64,000 nt of DNA from Corylus avellana (Eukaryota; Streptophyta; Magnoliopsida; Fagales; Betulaceae). Positions within the stretch are counted from its first letter, which is position 1, and each line of letters begins with the position of its first letter. The stretch spans positions 1,470,583 to 1,534,582 of the forward strand of contig NC_081545.1 of assembly GCF_901000735.1 (NCBI RefSeq), in the 5' to 3' direction. Positions 11,199-22,717 of the stretch are shown here, piece by piece. The notes under the pieces were generated by a model, which was given only the letters and a program-made list of their open reading frames with translations, searched no databases and was not told where the DNA came from. The position numbers and the translations under genes are program-made.

Positions 11199-12168
11199 AG
11201 TATTCCATTTATATTTACATTGAAAAAAAGAAAAGAAAAAGTACTCCATTATATTACATGTACACAGTCAAAATACGGGGCACTCGTGTTTCATTTATGA
11301 AGTCTCTGTATGGAGGGCTGGATTATGAACCAGTAAAATATGAAATAATCCTCATGGGCGGATCGGGCATCCTTGGTTTTTTGTTTTTTTTAGAAAAAAA
11401 TTAGTTTAGTTTTATTATTAATTTTTTATTTTAATTTTAAAGAGGATAAGGGTATGCTAAGAAGATAATCGGAAAAGTTGTCATATGTGAGGCACGTGAC
11501 CACTTTTTTATCTAAATTGATAGGGACAATTACTAGGGTGGCATTTTTGGCACTTGTTGATAGTTTGATGTATCACTTTAGCATACTTGAAACTTCATTA
11601 AGCTTTTTTAAAAAACAGATGTTAATTGATGGAGTTTTTTTTTTTATATTTTTTTTTTATTAAATTTTATTTTTCCCTATAATTTATATTTTATTTGCAC
11701 TCCTTTCGTTCATATCAAGACTCAATACCAACCCGTCTTAACGTCCATTACATCCTCACACCATATAAAGTTTACCTGTTTGCTGCTAGAAACTTTCTAG
11801 TTTTAGCTTAGTTATTTATTAAAGAGCCTTTAGACGGCCATCACCCAATCCACTGGTTTGCCATTACCCCCTACTACTTACTACCTTTGTTGATAGCTAT
11901 CATATGACCTATTTTATTTTCTTAGACACAATATGCATTTCATGAGTAGTTTATCAATAGTAGTAGCCAAATTAAAAAATAAAAAATAAATAAACAATCA
12001 TTAGTAATGAATTATCATTTCTCGGTAAGTACTAATTTCATACTTACTTTCTTCATTGTGAAATCTTACTTCACTTCTACACATAATTACATCAATAAAA
12101 TGGTGGCTGAAGTGGCGTGGTTGATTGGACCACACGACTTAGACTTGTTAGATGAATGTTTGATAGAA
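11199..12168. other. Intergenic sequence
   Basis: AT-rich DNA with poly-T and poly-A runs between the Copia LTR and the 3' end of the kinase gene. I see no supported gene; the 60-80 aa ORFs have no recognisable features. Confidence 0.6.
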
Positions 12169-13793
12169 TTATGGTGTCTTGCATTCCTCTAAATAAAGAC
12201 CATTGTAATATAGTTTATCATACTTTAATACAAGATGTTGCTCTAAAGCTTCATTGGTCTTTTTCTCTCTCACTCTCTTTTGACTTTCATTATGCACCTC
12301 ATCATATATTTCACTAATAGTTGATTTTGTATGTTTTTGCGGTCTAGTTGAAAAATTAGTTGTGTTGGAAAGACCTGTCCTTCGAAAAAAAGTTGGCTGT
12401 TTTGGAGTTGGAACTGCAGCTTCACTGCCAAGCATGGTAACAACATTTGACATGGTGGGGCGGTCATGTGGGTCGTCTTGTACACATAAGAGTCCAATAT
12501 TTATGTACTTCACGAATTGATCTGCATTGCAAACTTCACATAGAGTTTGGTCCACTAAATCCAGCACCTTGTTTTCTATCCACAATATCCATGCCTGAAA
12601 CAATTTTAAAATTAAAATTTTTTATGGGGTATAAAATGACCAAATAAATAAACAACTACAAAAAATTAAGCATACTTACATAATCTATAAGACTCATGGA
12701 TAATTTTGTATTCCTTTTTCCACATACAGTCTCCAGTAGAATAACACCAAAGCTATAAACATCGGATTTGACAGAGAAAATTCCACTTTGCATGTACTCT
12801 GGAGCGACATAGCTGCATCATATTGTTTATCAGAGGTTTAGTTAGACACTTGTAAAGTTTGTCTAAATAGAGTTACGATTGAATCAGGTTTCACAATTAC
12901 ACTATCTAGTGTCTACCATAAACTTACTAAGTTCCAACTATTCTCATTGTGCGTGCCTCGATGTTTTTGCCTTCAGCAATCGTTGCACAGCCAAAGTCAG
13001 CTATTTTGGGGTTCATCTCCTCATCTAAAAGAATATTGCTAGGTTTTAAATCTCTATGGATGATCCTCAATCTGGAGTCGTGGTGAAGATAAAGAAGCCC
13101 ACGAGCTATTCCCCAAATGATGTTGACGCGCATTTCCCAATCCAAATACTTGCTTGGATTTCGATCTTGTAAGTTTTCCATTTTTCATTCAAAGAACAGT
13201 TTTAGCAACAATAACAAATCAGCTTGTACTCAAACAAGATATATATAGTTTATCAAGCATTGCAGGGGTTTAAGAATTCAGTTTAGAGACCAACCGAATA
13301 TAAATGAGTCTAAGCTTCCCTTGCGCATGTACTCATAGAGTAAAATTTTTTCGTCTCCTTCCATGCAATATCCCCGAAGCCTAACAATATTCCTATGTTG
13401 AAGGTTTTTAATCAATGCCACCTCATTTTTAAATTCCTGAAAGCCTTGGCTTGAGGCACTTGAGAGTCTTTTTACCGCAATTTGTTGACCTCCTAGAAAT
13501 GTGCCCTGAGACACCATACTTACAATGTTACCAATAATCAAAAACTAGTTTACTAACAGTGATTAATGCTGATGAAATTACCTTGTAAACATACCCAAAG
13601 CCCCCCTTTCCGATCATGTTTGCATATGAGAAGCCATCCGTAGCTACTACAATTCTTTCCAAATGAAAATATAGTATATCTATGCCTTTCTCATCTTCTT
13701 CTCTAAACTTACTCGTGTTCATCAAGTCTTTGAGATGTCTTTCATTGTCTAATTTGTGAAGTACTAAATTTGTTTCATCACTTTTTTTGCTTT
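12169..13793 (-). CDS. Receptor-like Ser/Thr kinase, kinase-only (G-type lectin / DLSV type, ectodomain missing)
   Basis: Five minus-strand exons fit canonical splice sites: about 13582-13793, 13295-13505, 12930-13165, 12680-12812 and 12169-12594. In order they give a juxtamembrane segment, the glycine loop (GKGGFG), the ATP-binding Lys (IAVKRL), HRDLKPSN with the catalytic Asp, DFG, the APE motif (VAPEYM), SDVYSFG and DRPTMSNVV. All core catalytic motifs are present. The family resembles the S-domain receptor kinase group. The activation-segment junction lacks one residue (GTYYVAPE against the usual GTYGYMAPE). The last about 60 residues are unlike the family's usual tail. No lectin, PAN or transmembrane exons lie upstream; the same-strand neighbour there is a TIR-NB-ARC fragment. 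It may be a truncated pseudogene or a cytoplasmic kinase. Confidence 0.7.
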
Positions 13794-14160
13794 CTGAGTT
13801 CAAAAGACAATCACATATATTAGTTGCATGATAATGAACTGAAAGAGTAAATAGTTTTATTTTGATTCAAATGGACAAAACCGCAAATTGTGCACAAAGT
13901 GCATTATGAAAAGCCACATGATTAGAACAATTGAGAGTTTTTCAAATGGATCGATCAGAACTCTTTTGGTGAGAAGTTTTTTTTAATGTTTTTAAGAACT
14001 CACCCGAGTCTATCAAGTCTTTGGCCTTTTTTTCACTATCTAATGCATGAAGTGCTTGATTTCTTCTGTCACTTCTTCTATTTTTTGAGTTCAAAAGACA
14101 ACCATATATGTTATGTTACATGATAATGACATGAAAGGATAAATAGTTTTATTTTAATGG
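13716..14160 (-). repeat. Partial tandem duplication of the kinase juxtamembrane exon and adjacent sequence
   Basis: The sequence at 13735-13860 is repeated with about 80% similarity at 14020-14160. The second copy encodes a cognate juxtamembrane piece (minus-strand HALDSEKKAKDLIDSG) ending at a GT donor. Between them, 13880-14005 resembles 15460-15600, part of the NB-ARC exon. The two genes have therefore exchanged or duplicated short segments. Confidence 0.6.
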
Positions 14161-15443
14161 GAAAAATCCACATATCCCCCTCAAACTATCACCTAATTGA
14201 TAATATCTATCCCAAACTATTAATTGTGACAATGTCCCCCAAACTACCAAAAATTGTCAATGTTCTCATAATGACAAAATTATCATTAGTAAAAATTAAA
14301 AAATAAATAAAAAATACTGAAACTTCTAGAAAAAACCTAAAACTAAAAAAATAAAAAATAAATAAAAAATCCAAAGATTGGCAAATTTATTTATTTATTT
14401 TAAAAAATCCTTTTTATAAGAAAAAAATTAAAAAAATTTATATTTTTTTCATATAAAAATTGAAAATTTTTGTATTGTTTTGTTTTTTAAATTTTTTAAG
14501 TAAAAATATTCTTTTTCTAAAACAAAATTTTTAATTTTTTTAAAATAAAAATTTCTGGTTTTAAAAAGTTTTTTTTTTTTTTTTAAATATTCGTTTCAAA
14601 AAAATTTGCTTTTTAAAAAATAATTAAAAATTTTTCGTTTAATTTTTTTTTTTAAATCATTCTTTTTAAATTTTCATTTTTAAAATATTATTATTATTAT
14701 TTTAAATTTATATGGATATTTTTGTCTTATTGAGAAATATATAAGAGCATATTTTTCTTTTTGCTAGCCTTGGGGTGGACTAGGGGTGTTCAAGAGGTTA
14801 TAACCGGCAGTTATTAGCTATAATCGCTAACTGCAACCGCCTTATGCGATTATCACCTTTTAATAACCACAACAGCAACCGTCTAGGTGGTTATCGAAAT
14901 TATTTTATAACCAACGGTTATTCAATTCAATAACCGATAGTTTTATAACCTCTTATATGGGCTTTTCAGCTTTTTAAGTGTTTGGAGCCTTTAATTGGCC
15001 TATTTTTTAGGTTTATTTTAAACGTTTTGGGCCAAAGTTTTCCTCCAAAACAACGTTGTTTTGGTGTTTGACACCAAAACTACGTCTTTTTGAATGTTAT
15101 ATTATAACTATTATTAATATAAAATATAAAATATATACATTTATATTATTATATATAAGGATAGGCGGTTAGCGGTTATTAATCACTTTTCCCTACCCCT
15201 AAAACTAGTAACCGCAACCACCTTAGGCGATTAGTGGTCTTAATAATCGCCTACCAAAGCAGTTAGTGGTGAGCGATTGGCGGTGCAGTTATAACTGCCC
15301 CGTTTGAACACCCTTGGGTAGATATTGACAATATTTTTGTAGTTTGGGAGGAACATTATGACAATTGAAAGTTCGAGAGGGGGGGGAGTGGGGAAGACAT
15401 TGTCAATTAGATGATAATTTAAAGGGGTATGTGAACCTTACCC
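14159..15443. mobile_element. Mutator-like non-autonomous element (1285 bp, 9-bp target duplication)
   Basis: Flanked by perfect 9-bp repeats TATTTTAAT (14150-14158 and 15444-15452), the length expected for MULEs. The ends form a long imperfect inverted repeat (GGGAAAAATCCACATATCCC at the left, complement of the TACCCC/CACATACCCC region at the right) extending about 80 bp. The interior is AT-rich with no transposase. It sits between the NB-ARC fragment and the kinase. Another element (14781-15315) is nested in it. Confidence 0.75.
14781..15315. mobile_element. hAT-like element nested in the MULE (535 bp)
   Basis: Terminal inverted repeats TAGGGGTGTTCAA and TTGAACACCCTT, bordered by GGGTGGAC (14773-14780) and GGGTAGAT (15316-15323), a 6-of-8 match consistent with a decayed 8-bp target duplication. 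The interior is full of short palindromes around GGTTATAACC and CGGTTATTAA. No transposase is present. Confidence 0.6.
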
Positions 15444-15508
15444 TATTTTAATTGAAAGGGAAAAAAAGGTCAAATTGTGCATGGTGTGCATTATGAAAGG
15501 CCACATAA

Positions 15509-16488
15509 TTAGAACAATTCAGAGTTTTGCAAATGGATCAAACCATTTTGGCAAGAAGTTTCTCTAATGTTTTCAAGAAAACAAGTACCTTCAGTTAGAG
15601 AGGCAATTGAGTTGTAGATTGCTTTGGCGATAGTCGTCTTATCAATTCCACCAATTTCAAAGATACCTACCATGCATGTACTGTCATTCTTCTCTAAGTC
15701 TAAAAGTGGCTTCACATATTGTACATGAGACTCTGGATACTCGGCAACTTGGAAGTATGTATTTTTTACTAACATCGAATTCACCAATTGAATGATTTCG
15801 TGAATAAATTCAGGTTCATTCCTACCAATACAAAATTTGTAAAAATACATTGTGTTAAAAATGACTAATTTTTTCAAAATATGATCGTAATATAAATTAA
15901 AGTTAAAATGAATTTAGAATTTTGTCTGATTAGATAAAAAGAGAGTGGTTAAAAATACCTGTTCCCCAAAAGCTTCCCTGACAAATTGCCTATTTGTGAT
16001 AGAGCTGTCTTCCACCTTCGCAACTTCATTTGATCATGCTTAAACCTTTCTTGAAGTTTAGCGAATGCTTTTCTAACACTATTGGTTTGATTCCGTACTT
16101 CTGATGGATGTACGTGATAGAACAAGGGTAGAATTTGTTGCCCCCTTGTTTTTTTGCACTCGAGGATCTTCATGAGCTCGTCCAAACACCATTGGGATGA
16201 TGCATAGTTTTTAGACAATACAATGATTGAAATCGCTGATTCTTTAATGGCTTCGAGAAGTGCTGGTGAAATTTCCTCTCCGCTTCTAAGCTTATTGTCC
16301 ATGAAGGTGTTGACATCATTTCGACACAAAGCTGCATATAAATGTGCAGTAAAAGTTTTGCGAGTATCTTTACCTCTGAAACTCAAGAATACATCGTAAG
16401 TGCATCGAGAAATAGAAGAGGCAAGGGAAGAGAAAGAAGAAGATGAAGAAGAACAGGAAGAGGAAGAGGATCCATGGAAGGCCGCCAT
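15509..16488 (-). pseudogene. TIR-NB-ARC (TNL) resistance gene, truncated
   Basis: Exon 1 (15959-16488) encodes a Ser-rich N-terminus and a full TIR domain: YDVFLSFRGKDTR at about 30-42, then SGEEISPALLEAI, IIVLSKNYASSQWCLDEL (Glu at the usual NADase position), and LPLFYHVHPSEVRNQT. A GT donor at its end and an AG acceptor before 15821 join exon 2 in frame (exon 2: 15509-15821). Exon 2 carries the linker and the start of NB-ARC, with the P-loop reading GGIDKTT instead of GGIGKTT, then FLENIRETS and a stop after HLQNSELF. The rest of NB-ARC and all LRRs are missing. TIR-only and TIR-NB proteins exist in plants, so a residual function is possible, but the altered P-loop and abrupt end favour a pseudogene. 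Confidence 0.8.
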
Positions 16489-16844
16489 GGAAGAAGTTAT
16501 CCTCTATCGATTCAAGACTAGCAGAAAAAATTGAGAGTTGCAGATCTACCTACCATACCACAGCTCCGATGCCACGTTGCATCATAAAAAAAGGGCCACG
16601 AAAGTTATCGGCAACTTCCTTGTAGGAACCAATCAATATTGAATGTGTTATTATTATTATTATTTTAATGTCAAAATGCACCAACAATATTCAAAGGGAT
16701 AAAAGACAAAGAAAAAGCATCGATCCTTCGGGCTTCAGCATTCAAAGTCGCGTGTGAAAACGTTGAAGTGGGTCCATTGTGGAGTAGTTGTTGTCCTTAT
16801 ATATGGTGCCAAATTAGTGGTCCTCTCTGGAGGCTATCAAGACG
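16489..16844. other. Spacer between the TIR-NB gene and a divergent partial ORF
   Basis: It holds the presumed 5' leader of the minus-strand TIR-NB gene and, at about 16797-16806, the sequence CTTATATATGG, a plausible TATA box for the plus-strand ORF at 16845. A (TTA)n run lies near 16650. No other gene is visible. Confidence 0.45.
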
Positions 16845-16956
16845 ATGAGAAGCATGGCGAGTGGTTCCTTTACACATGCAGGGAGATATATCAATGCACT
16901 ATTGATGTTCATACTAATTGAGTTCTGCCTTTGCTATCTATTTGGCTTGCTTTTCA
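16845..16956 (+). CDS. Partial ORF with signal-peptide-like N-terminus, cut by assembly gap
   Basis: An ATG 40 bp downstream of a TATA-like sequence opens 37 codons that run into the N gap. After a short polar start the translation is strongly hydrophobic (ALLMFILIEFCLCYLFGLLF), as in a signal peptide or membrane anchor. It could be the first exon of a secreted or receptor protein, transcribed away from the TIR-NB gene. The family cannot be recognised from this length. Confidence 0.35.
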
Positions 16957-17056
16957 NNNNNNNNNNNNNNNNNNNNNNNNNNNNNNNNNNNNNNNNNNNN
17001 NNNNNNNNNNNNNNNNNNNNNNNNNNNNNNNNNNNNNNNNNNNNNNNNNNNNNNNN
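16957..17056. other. Assembly gap (100 N)
   Basis: Exactly 100 undetermined bases, a conventional placeholder for a gap of unknown size. The next base (17057) is the first base of LTR C, so the gap sits at the edge of a repeat present five times in this window. Confidence 0.95.
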
Positions 17057-18803
17057 TGTAACATCCCCAGCCCGTTAAGGCTGAGTTTGCTACTTTTCTT
17101 CTTTTACAACAAAAATTCTTGCAAAGATCTATAAGGTCTATCAGAGTACTTGATTTTAAAGGATACGATAAATGTATAAAACATTATTCAAGAGATTTTA
17201 TTACAAGCGAAATTAAAAAACATTAAACTTTAGTTGCAGAATATCATATTATTACAATAACTTATATGAAAAGACTTTGAAAATTAATAATTATTCCCGT
17301 CCCCATTTCGGCCTCCTATTCCAGCATCCTTTCTACCTGAAAACAAGAAATAAAACTGAATGAGCCCAAAGGGGGCCCAGCAAGTAAAATCCATAACCAT
17401 AAATAGTTTTACTCCTTGTTCTCAGTTTTGAAAATCGTTTTCACAAATAAATATACATCCAGCCATAATAATATATGTACGTACGGTTGCATCTCCCGTA
17501 ACATATACATACTATTACATCTAGTAATAGATCATCGTTGTAAATCATCTTTATAAATCATCATCATAATGCATCATTATAAATAATCTTTATAAATCAT
17601 CTCTGTAAATCATCATAGCATATCATCGTTGAAAATATAGTATCATTTTCTCATAATAAGGCCCATGTACACTATTACCCCTGTGCACGAGGGTTGCGGG
17701 TCCTTGTGACCATGGCACTGAACTGTGGCCACAGCCATGCCCGACCGTCAATTAACTCTTTCTTGGTGCACTCAACGGTCTAGTTGATGGAATACCACCT
17801 TCTCGCATAGCCTCCTTCAGTGGTTTCGCCTCCATCCGAGTATCGGTACCGAACTCTCATCTTATCTTATCTTGGGGCCAAAAATACTCTCCTCCATACA
17901 TGTGCCCTCATTTCATAAACATTTATCTCATCTCTTGTACTTTTCTTTGTATTTCTTTTGATGCATCTTAGGGCAACATGTAGGAGGGTTTATCATCATT
18001 TTTCTTTCTTATAATCATCATCATTTCTCAACTTTCTTTTCTTAAAATGGAAACTTTTCCAAATATAAACTTGTTGTACATAGAAAGCGTTTAAAGAAAT
18101 AGAAACTTTCTACATAATTCATTTAGAAATCCTTCATGCATGCAACATAACTTCATAATACGTAAATAAAATAATCATTTACAATTTACTAAAGAATGAA
18201 TAAATAGCATGACATGAAGTAACTTTAGAAGGGTAGTGAATTTACTTACCTCTAGACTGAAGCTAAAAGTGGTATGAAGGAATCTAGTTGCTCCAATATG
18301 ACTAACACCACTAGTATATCTTTTGAAACTACTTTCTAAAGTCTGCTATCTCTTGTGTTCTTTCTTTCTTGTAGCGCTTGGTCTCGCCCTTTCTCTCTCT
18401 GTTCTGAGTAAACACTCTTAGAAAGAAGAAAGACCGAGTAAAAAGCGGAAGAAGGAAGAATATACGCAAGAGATGGGAGAGGAGATGAGTGGTGAAAATT
18501 CTGAAGGAGAAGAGCTCTATTTATAGGAGAAAATCAAATACTATTTCACCAACCCTATACTATTTCACCAACCCTATACTATTCTACCAACCCTATACTA
18601 TTCTACCTATACTATTCTACCTTCTTATTCTACCATCCTTATACCTACCATTTACTATCCTATTATTCCACCAATTACCATTCTCTAATTACCACTCTCA
18701 TAAATTTCCCAAGAATTAAAATCCTTAGCTACAATGGATATTAAAATAACATCATTATCAAAATAATCTATTTAAATAGCTTTGAAAATTCTGCGACACT
18801 ACA
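17057..18803 (-). repeat. LTR C (1747 bp)
   Basis: The shortest of the five LTRs because the U3 minisatellite is reduced to about 18537-18675. The minus-strand TATA box is at 18518-18525. Its terminal motif has one change (GCGACACTACA). Its left edge abuts the assembly gap, so its target duplication is unknown. Confidence 0.85.
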
Positions 18804-20551
18804 ATCTTCCCTCCTTATTAGAATTTCGTCCTCGAAATTAAAACCTATAATATTATCGTCCAATCTTCAAGTTGAGGAATTCAGATTTAAATAATCCTTT
18901 CAATCCTTCATCAAAGCCTACTCTCTTTTATCATATTGAAATTTTATCTCCTTCTACTAGGAGTAAATCTTATTCACAGTCTAAAGTCACGATTTCTGCA
19001 ATCATTCATCAGTTCACACTAAAATCATACCTCAAAATCTTTTCCATTGTTTCTTTCCAACCTCAATAACAACAATCGAATTATTCATCAACAGTCTACA
19101 ATCAAGGTTTAAACATCAAATTAATAAATCATGTGATCAATAGTTTATACCTCCAAACATCATAGTCCTCATTTCAAGCCTGCAATAATTTTCTCGATCT
19201 AATTTAATCAATTATATCAAAAAGGTGTAAAAATCATTCCTGCCTATATTCTCTTTAGTATCTCAGTATTCCAAATCATGCATACGAAATTTAATATGAT
19301 GCTCTAATAATTATTAACTTCTCACCATCATATACCTGTAAAAGTAAATAGCACCAACATTCAAACATCATTACATGAATATACCTCAGAAGTGACATCA
19401 TAATTCGATTCATTCTAAATACACAATTTATTTCTATTTTCTCATCCCAAATCTTGCGTCGATGTTACAATATCAGCAAAATCTCTCTATACTACATCTT
19501 TACTTCACAAATCATAACTCAACAAAAGAAACTCGTAATTATGATTTCAACTCAAACGAAATACACGATTACATCAAATGTAAGATTCTCATCCATTCTT
19601 GACTAATACATATTGTGCTTTGCTGCGTTCTAGAGATGAAATTGATAAGCAAGCAAAGTAGGATATGGGTAAGTTTCCAAGCTGGATGTTCCAAAGTACA
19701 CATGCTAAAATCTTTCTCTCTTGGGTCTTGCAAGGTCAAGAAGAGAAAGAGAGAAAGATAGTCCTGTTGCTTTCTAGAAATGAAGATTTGAAAAGCATTT
19801 CAGGACATGATTTGCATGTGAGCTCTTTCCGAGACTATCAAAATACCCACATCGGAAGCTCTCTCTCTTCTGTCATGTATGGATACTTGAAGAGAAGAGA
19901 GATATTTAGCCTGAGAAGCATGATCAAGGATAATCTTGCTTCCTCAGGACATGATCAACGATAATCTTGCTTCAATGGTTTACTACTGAGAGTATAAGGA
20001 GTTGGGTTTGTGAATCAAGTCGTGAGGCTGCATTTTTCTCTTGAGGATACGCTCAACTAGGAGAACAGTCGAGCTTTCATTGTATGGAAGGCTATTAGCA
20101 GAAGATTTCAGGTGAAGGGGTATGATCAGAAGGCATGCGTTGCAATGGAGAAAGAGGTGTGAATTTATATGAAGGGTTTCTGGATAACGAACGAGCGCGT
20201 GGTGGGCGTTGGCATGACATTTCATTCAGTTGCCCACGCATGGTATCCGAAGTCGTTGATTGAACAGTGGGTTTGAAAAATGAGCTCAGTTGAATTATGA
20301 CAGGAGACAAGATCCTACTTTCACGGGATCTTTTGACAAAATTTCCCTCGCGGCCCGAGGTCGCCTAACGCTTTGTTGTTTACTGTTTATTTCACCTGAA
20401 GTGAAAAATTCCTTTAAAGCCACTCGTCGGCTGCTTCCAGAAACTTCAAAAAAAAAAATCTCTTTAGTTTCTGACGCTCAGTCTCTTTTCAATACTTCAT
20501 CTCTCCCAAATTTCTTCGTATTCTCAACTATTTTTCCTTACTCTCCTAAAT
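18804..20551. other. Internal region C, part before the antisense ORF
   Basis: Homologous to 4159-5878 and 24565-26284, with numerous small indels and substitutions. No gag-pol frame. The pyrimidine-rich leader again precedes the ORF start. Confidence 0.6.
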
Positions 20552-21214
20552 ATGGGAGCATCATCATCATCCGTTAACAACCTCGATTTGAATGTTGCTC
20601 TTGCAGCACAATCCATTGTTATGCCTGACGTGCAACCGGATGTGCCTATTGTTCCCCCTGAAGTGCCTGCTATACATCCCGTCGTACCTATTGCACACCC
20701 TAATGAACTTGCTACAAATCCTGATGTATGGCAGCCAACTTTTGCCTTTGACAATCGTCCTATTACTATTCACGATTCTGTCATGCTCCACGATTCTACT
20801 GCTGTAGCGGTGGCCAAAGGTTTCGTAATTCCACGGGATCAGACATTGTTAGCTGACAGATCGGATACTGATGCTATTAATGATTCATTGGCGTTCAGTA
20901 TCCAAGATGCTGCTTTAGTTTCTGACATGGCACAACGTTTGAGTGCCAGAGCTAAAAAGCTGAAAGTCTCAAGAAACCAAATCGGGGTCTTACAGCGACT
21001 GCTCAAATACTACAAACGAAAACACATAGATTTGAAGCAGGAGAATGCTCAGCTGAAAAAGATGGTGTTATCTTATGCGGAATACATGGGACCAAAGATG
21101 CTAGAAATGGAGAAGAATACCAAACATCTCCAGCGACGGTACGATAAACTTCTGGTCGATGTTCAGGAGTGTTGCAAGTCTCTCCGCACACGCTCTAGTC
21201 AGGTACCTCATTAG
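20552..21214 (+). CDS. Antisense additional ORF, 220 aa, copy C
   Basis: Same length and layout as copies A and D, with roughly thirty amino-acid differences but no indel, frameshift or stop. The N-terminal MGASSS pattern and the coiled-coil region are kept. The EAR-like motif reads DLNVAL, losing the terminal Pro but keeping LDLNV. Flanking non-coding sequence between copies differs by several indels, so the intact frame suggests the protein was under constraint while the family amplified. Function unknown. Confidence 0.6.
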   Translation: MGASSSSVNNLDLNVALAAQSIVMPDVQPDVPIVPPEVPAIHPVVPIAHPNELATNPDVWQPTFAFDNRPITIHDSVMLHDSTAVAVAKGFVIPRDQTLLADRSDTDAINDSLAFSIQDAALVSDMAQRLSARAKKLKVSRNQIGVLQRLLKYYKRKHIDLKQENAQLKKMVLSYAEYMGPKMLEMEKNTKHLQRRYDKLLVDVQECCKSLRTRSSQVPH

Positions 21215-22717
21215 AAATAAATATTCCCTTTGATAATTCAATTATATAAATATATACGATTCTGCTCATACTAGGTTTTCTCTATGCAGAAATAATCTTC
21301 CTGGAGCAGCTCTGAGGAATCATCTGCTCATCATTACCACATGTCTCTTTATGCAACAAATTTCTTTTTTTTTTTTTTTTGATGGACACTGGTATGTAAT
21401 ATTATAAGGAGCTTGTTCTCCAAACATTTCTTTTCGTAATCATTCAGTACTCATTCAATATATAATCATCCTGTCATTATAATAACTTCCTTTAAACAAA
21501 CAATCTGTTTAACAAGTTAATCACTCAATAAAACATCTAAGTATGCACCATCACATGTTATCAACCTCTAAAATACTTTAATATCATTGAACATATATCT
21601 TATAAGAGAAATTTAGATCATGTCACTATATTATATTGTCTTTCAACTCTTACATTTATGCTTCAATTTACCTCAAGAATAATAATTCATTATCCTTACT
21701 TAGTAAAAGAAAATTATATCAAAAGCTTTGGCATGTAACTAAAATTTCTCATAATTTCATATCCACTAATGCCTCAAAATTTAAATATTATCCACAACCT
21801 AGGAGCACTAATTCATCCTCAAAACTTTAAGCATCACTTCAATATAATTTACCTCAATTATAGAAAACCTAACACCTTAAATTCTAAGAATCACCTCAAG
21901 GATTTCATGAATCGTACCTTAGAGTCATCACAATCATCCAAAAATATCAAAATCCTTAAACCACAAATTTATATATCAAAATATCTTATAGATTCTAGGG
22001 TATACCTCATTTGCATTTATCCCTGCAGTACTTAGGCATTCACTTCATGCCACTACGTAATCCTTATTCATCAATTCATATATTACAACATCAATCATAG
22101 TATCATTATTGTCATCAACCAAACCTTAGCCATTACCAAAAACTCATATAAACTATTATATCATTAATTCAGTTCAAGAATCATTTCACAACCGACATCC
22201 ATAAGACCATTCGTTACTAAGTCACTTACACCATTTGTGTCACAACCTAAATCAATAAAACCATTTTGTCACCAAATTAATTTCACAAATTAGCTCGCAA
22301 CCTAAATCTATAAAATCATCATACGATTTTTAAATCATGATCAATAATCTTTTCTAAATCCTCGAGACACCTTAAAATATACCCTTATCAATCGATACTC
22401 TAGAAAACTGCCGCAAATCCAAATAGGCAGATACTATAGATCACAACCTATCTATAAAATAAAATTCATCTCCGTCATTAACATGATCACAATAATAAAA
22501 TCCTCCAAATTAATCACACTAAGATGATTTTTTTTTTTTTTTTTTTTTTTAACAAAAATTAACCATTAGAAAAATGCTCATGCATCATTTACTAGAGACC
22601 ACACAACAATGCACACTCTACTTGGCCGGAATGTGGCTTCTCATTAACCCCCCAAATTTTTTTTTTTTTTTTGAAAAGTTTGCCAGAACCTTATAACCTT
22701 TGCTCTGATACCAAAAT
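21215..22717. other. Internal region C, downstream of the antisense ORF to the PBS
   Basis: AT-rich, poly-T tracts at about 21362-21380, 22526-22550 and 22656-22672, and a PBS complement at 22702-22713. No coding similarity. Confidence 0.6.
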
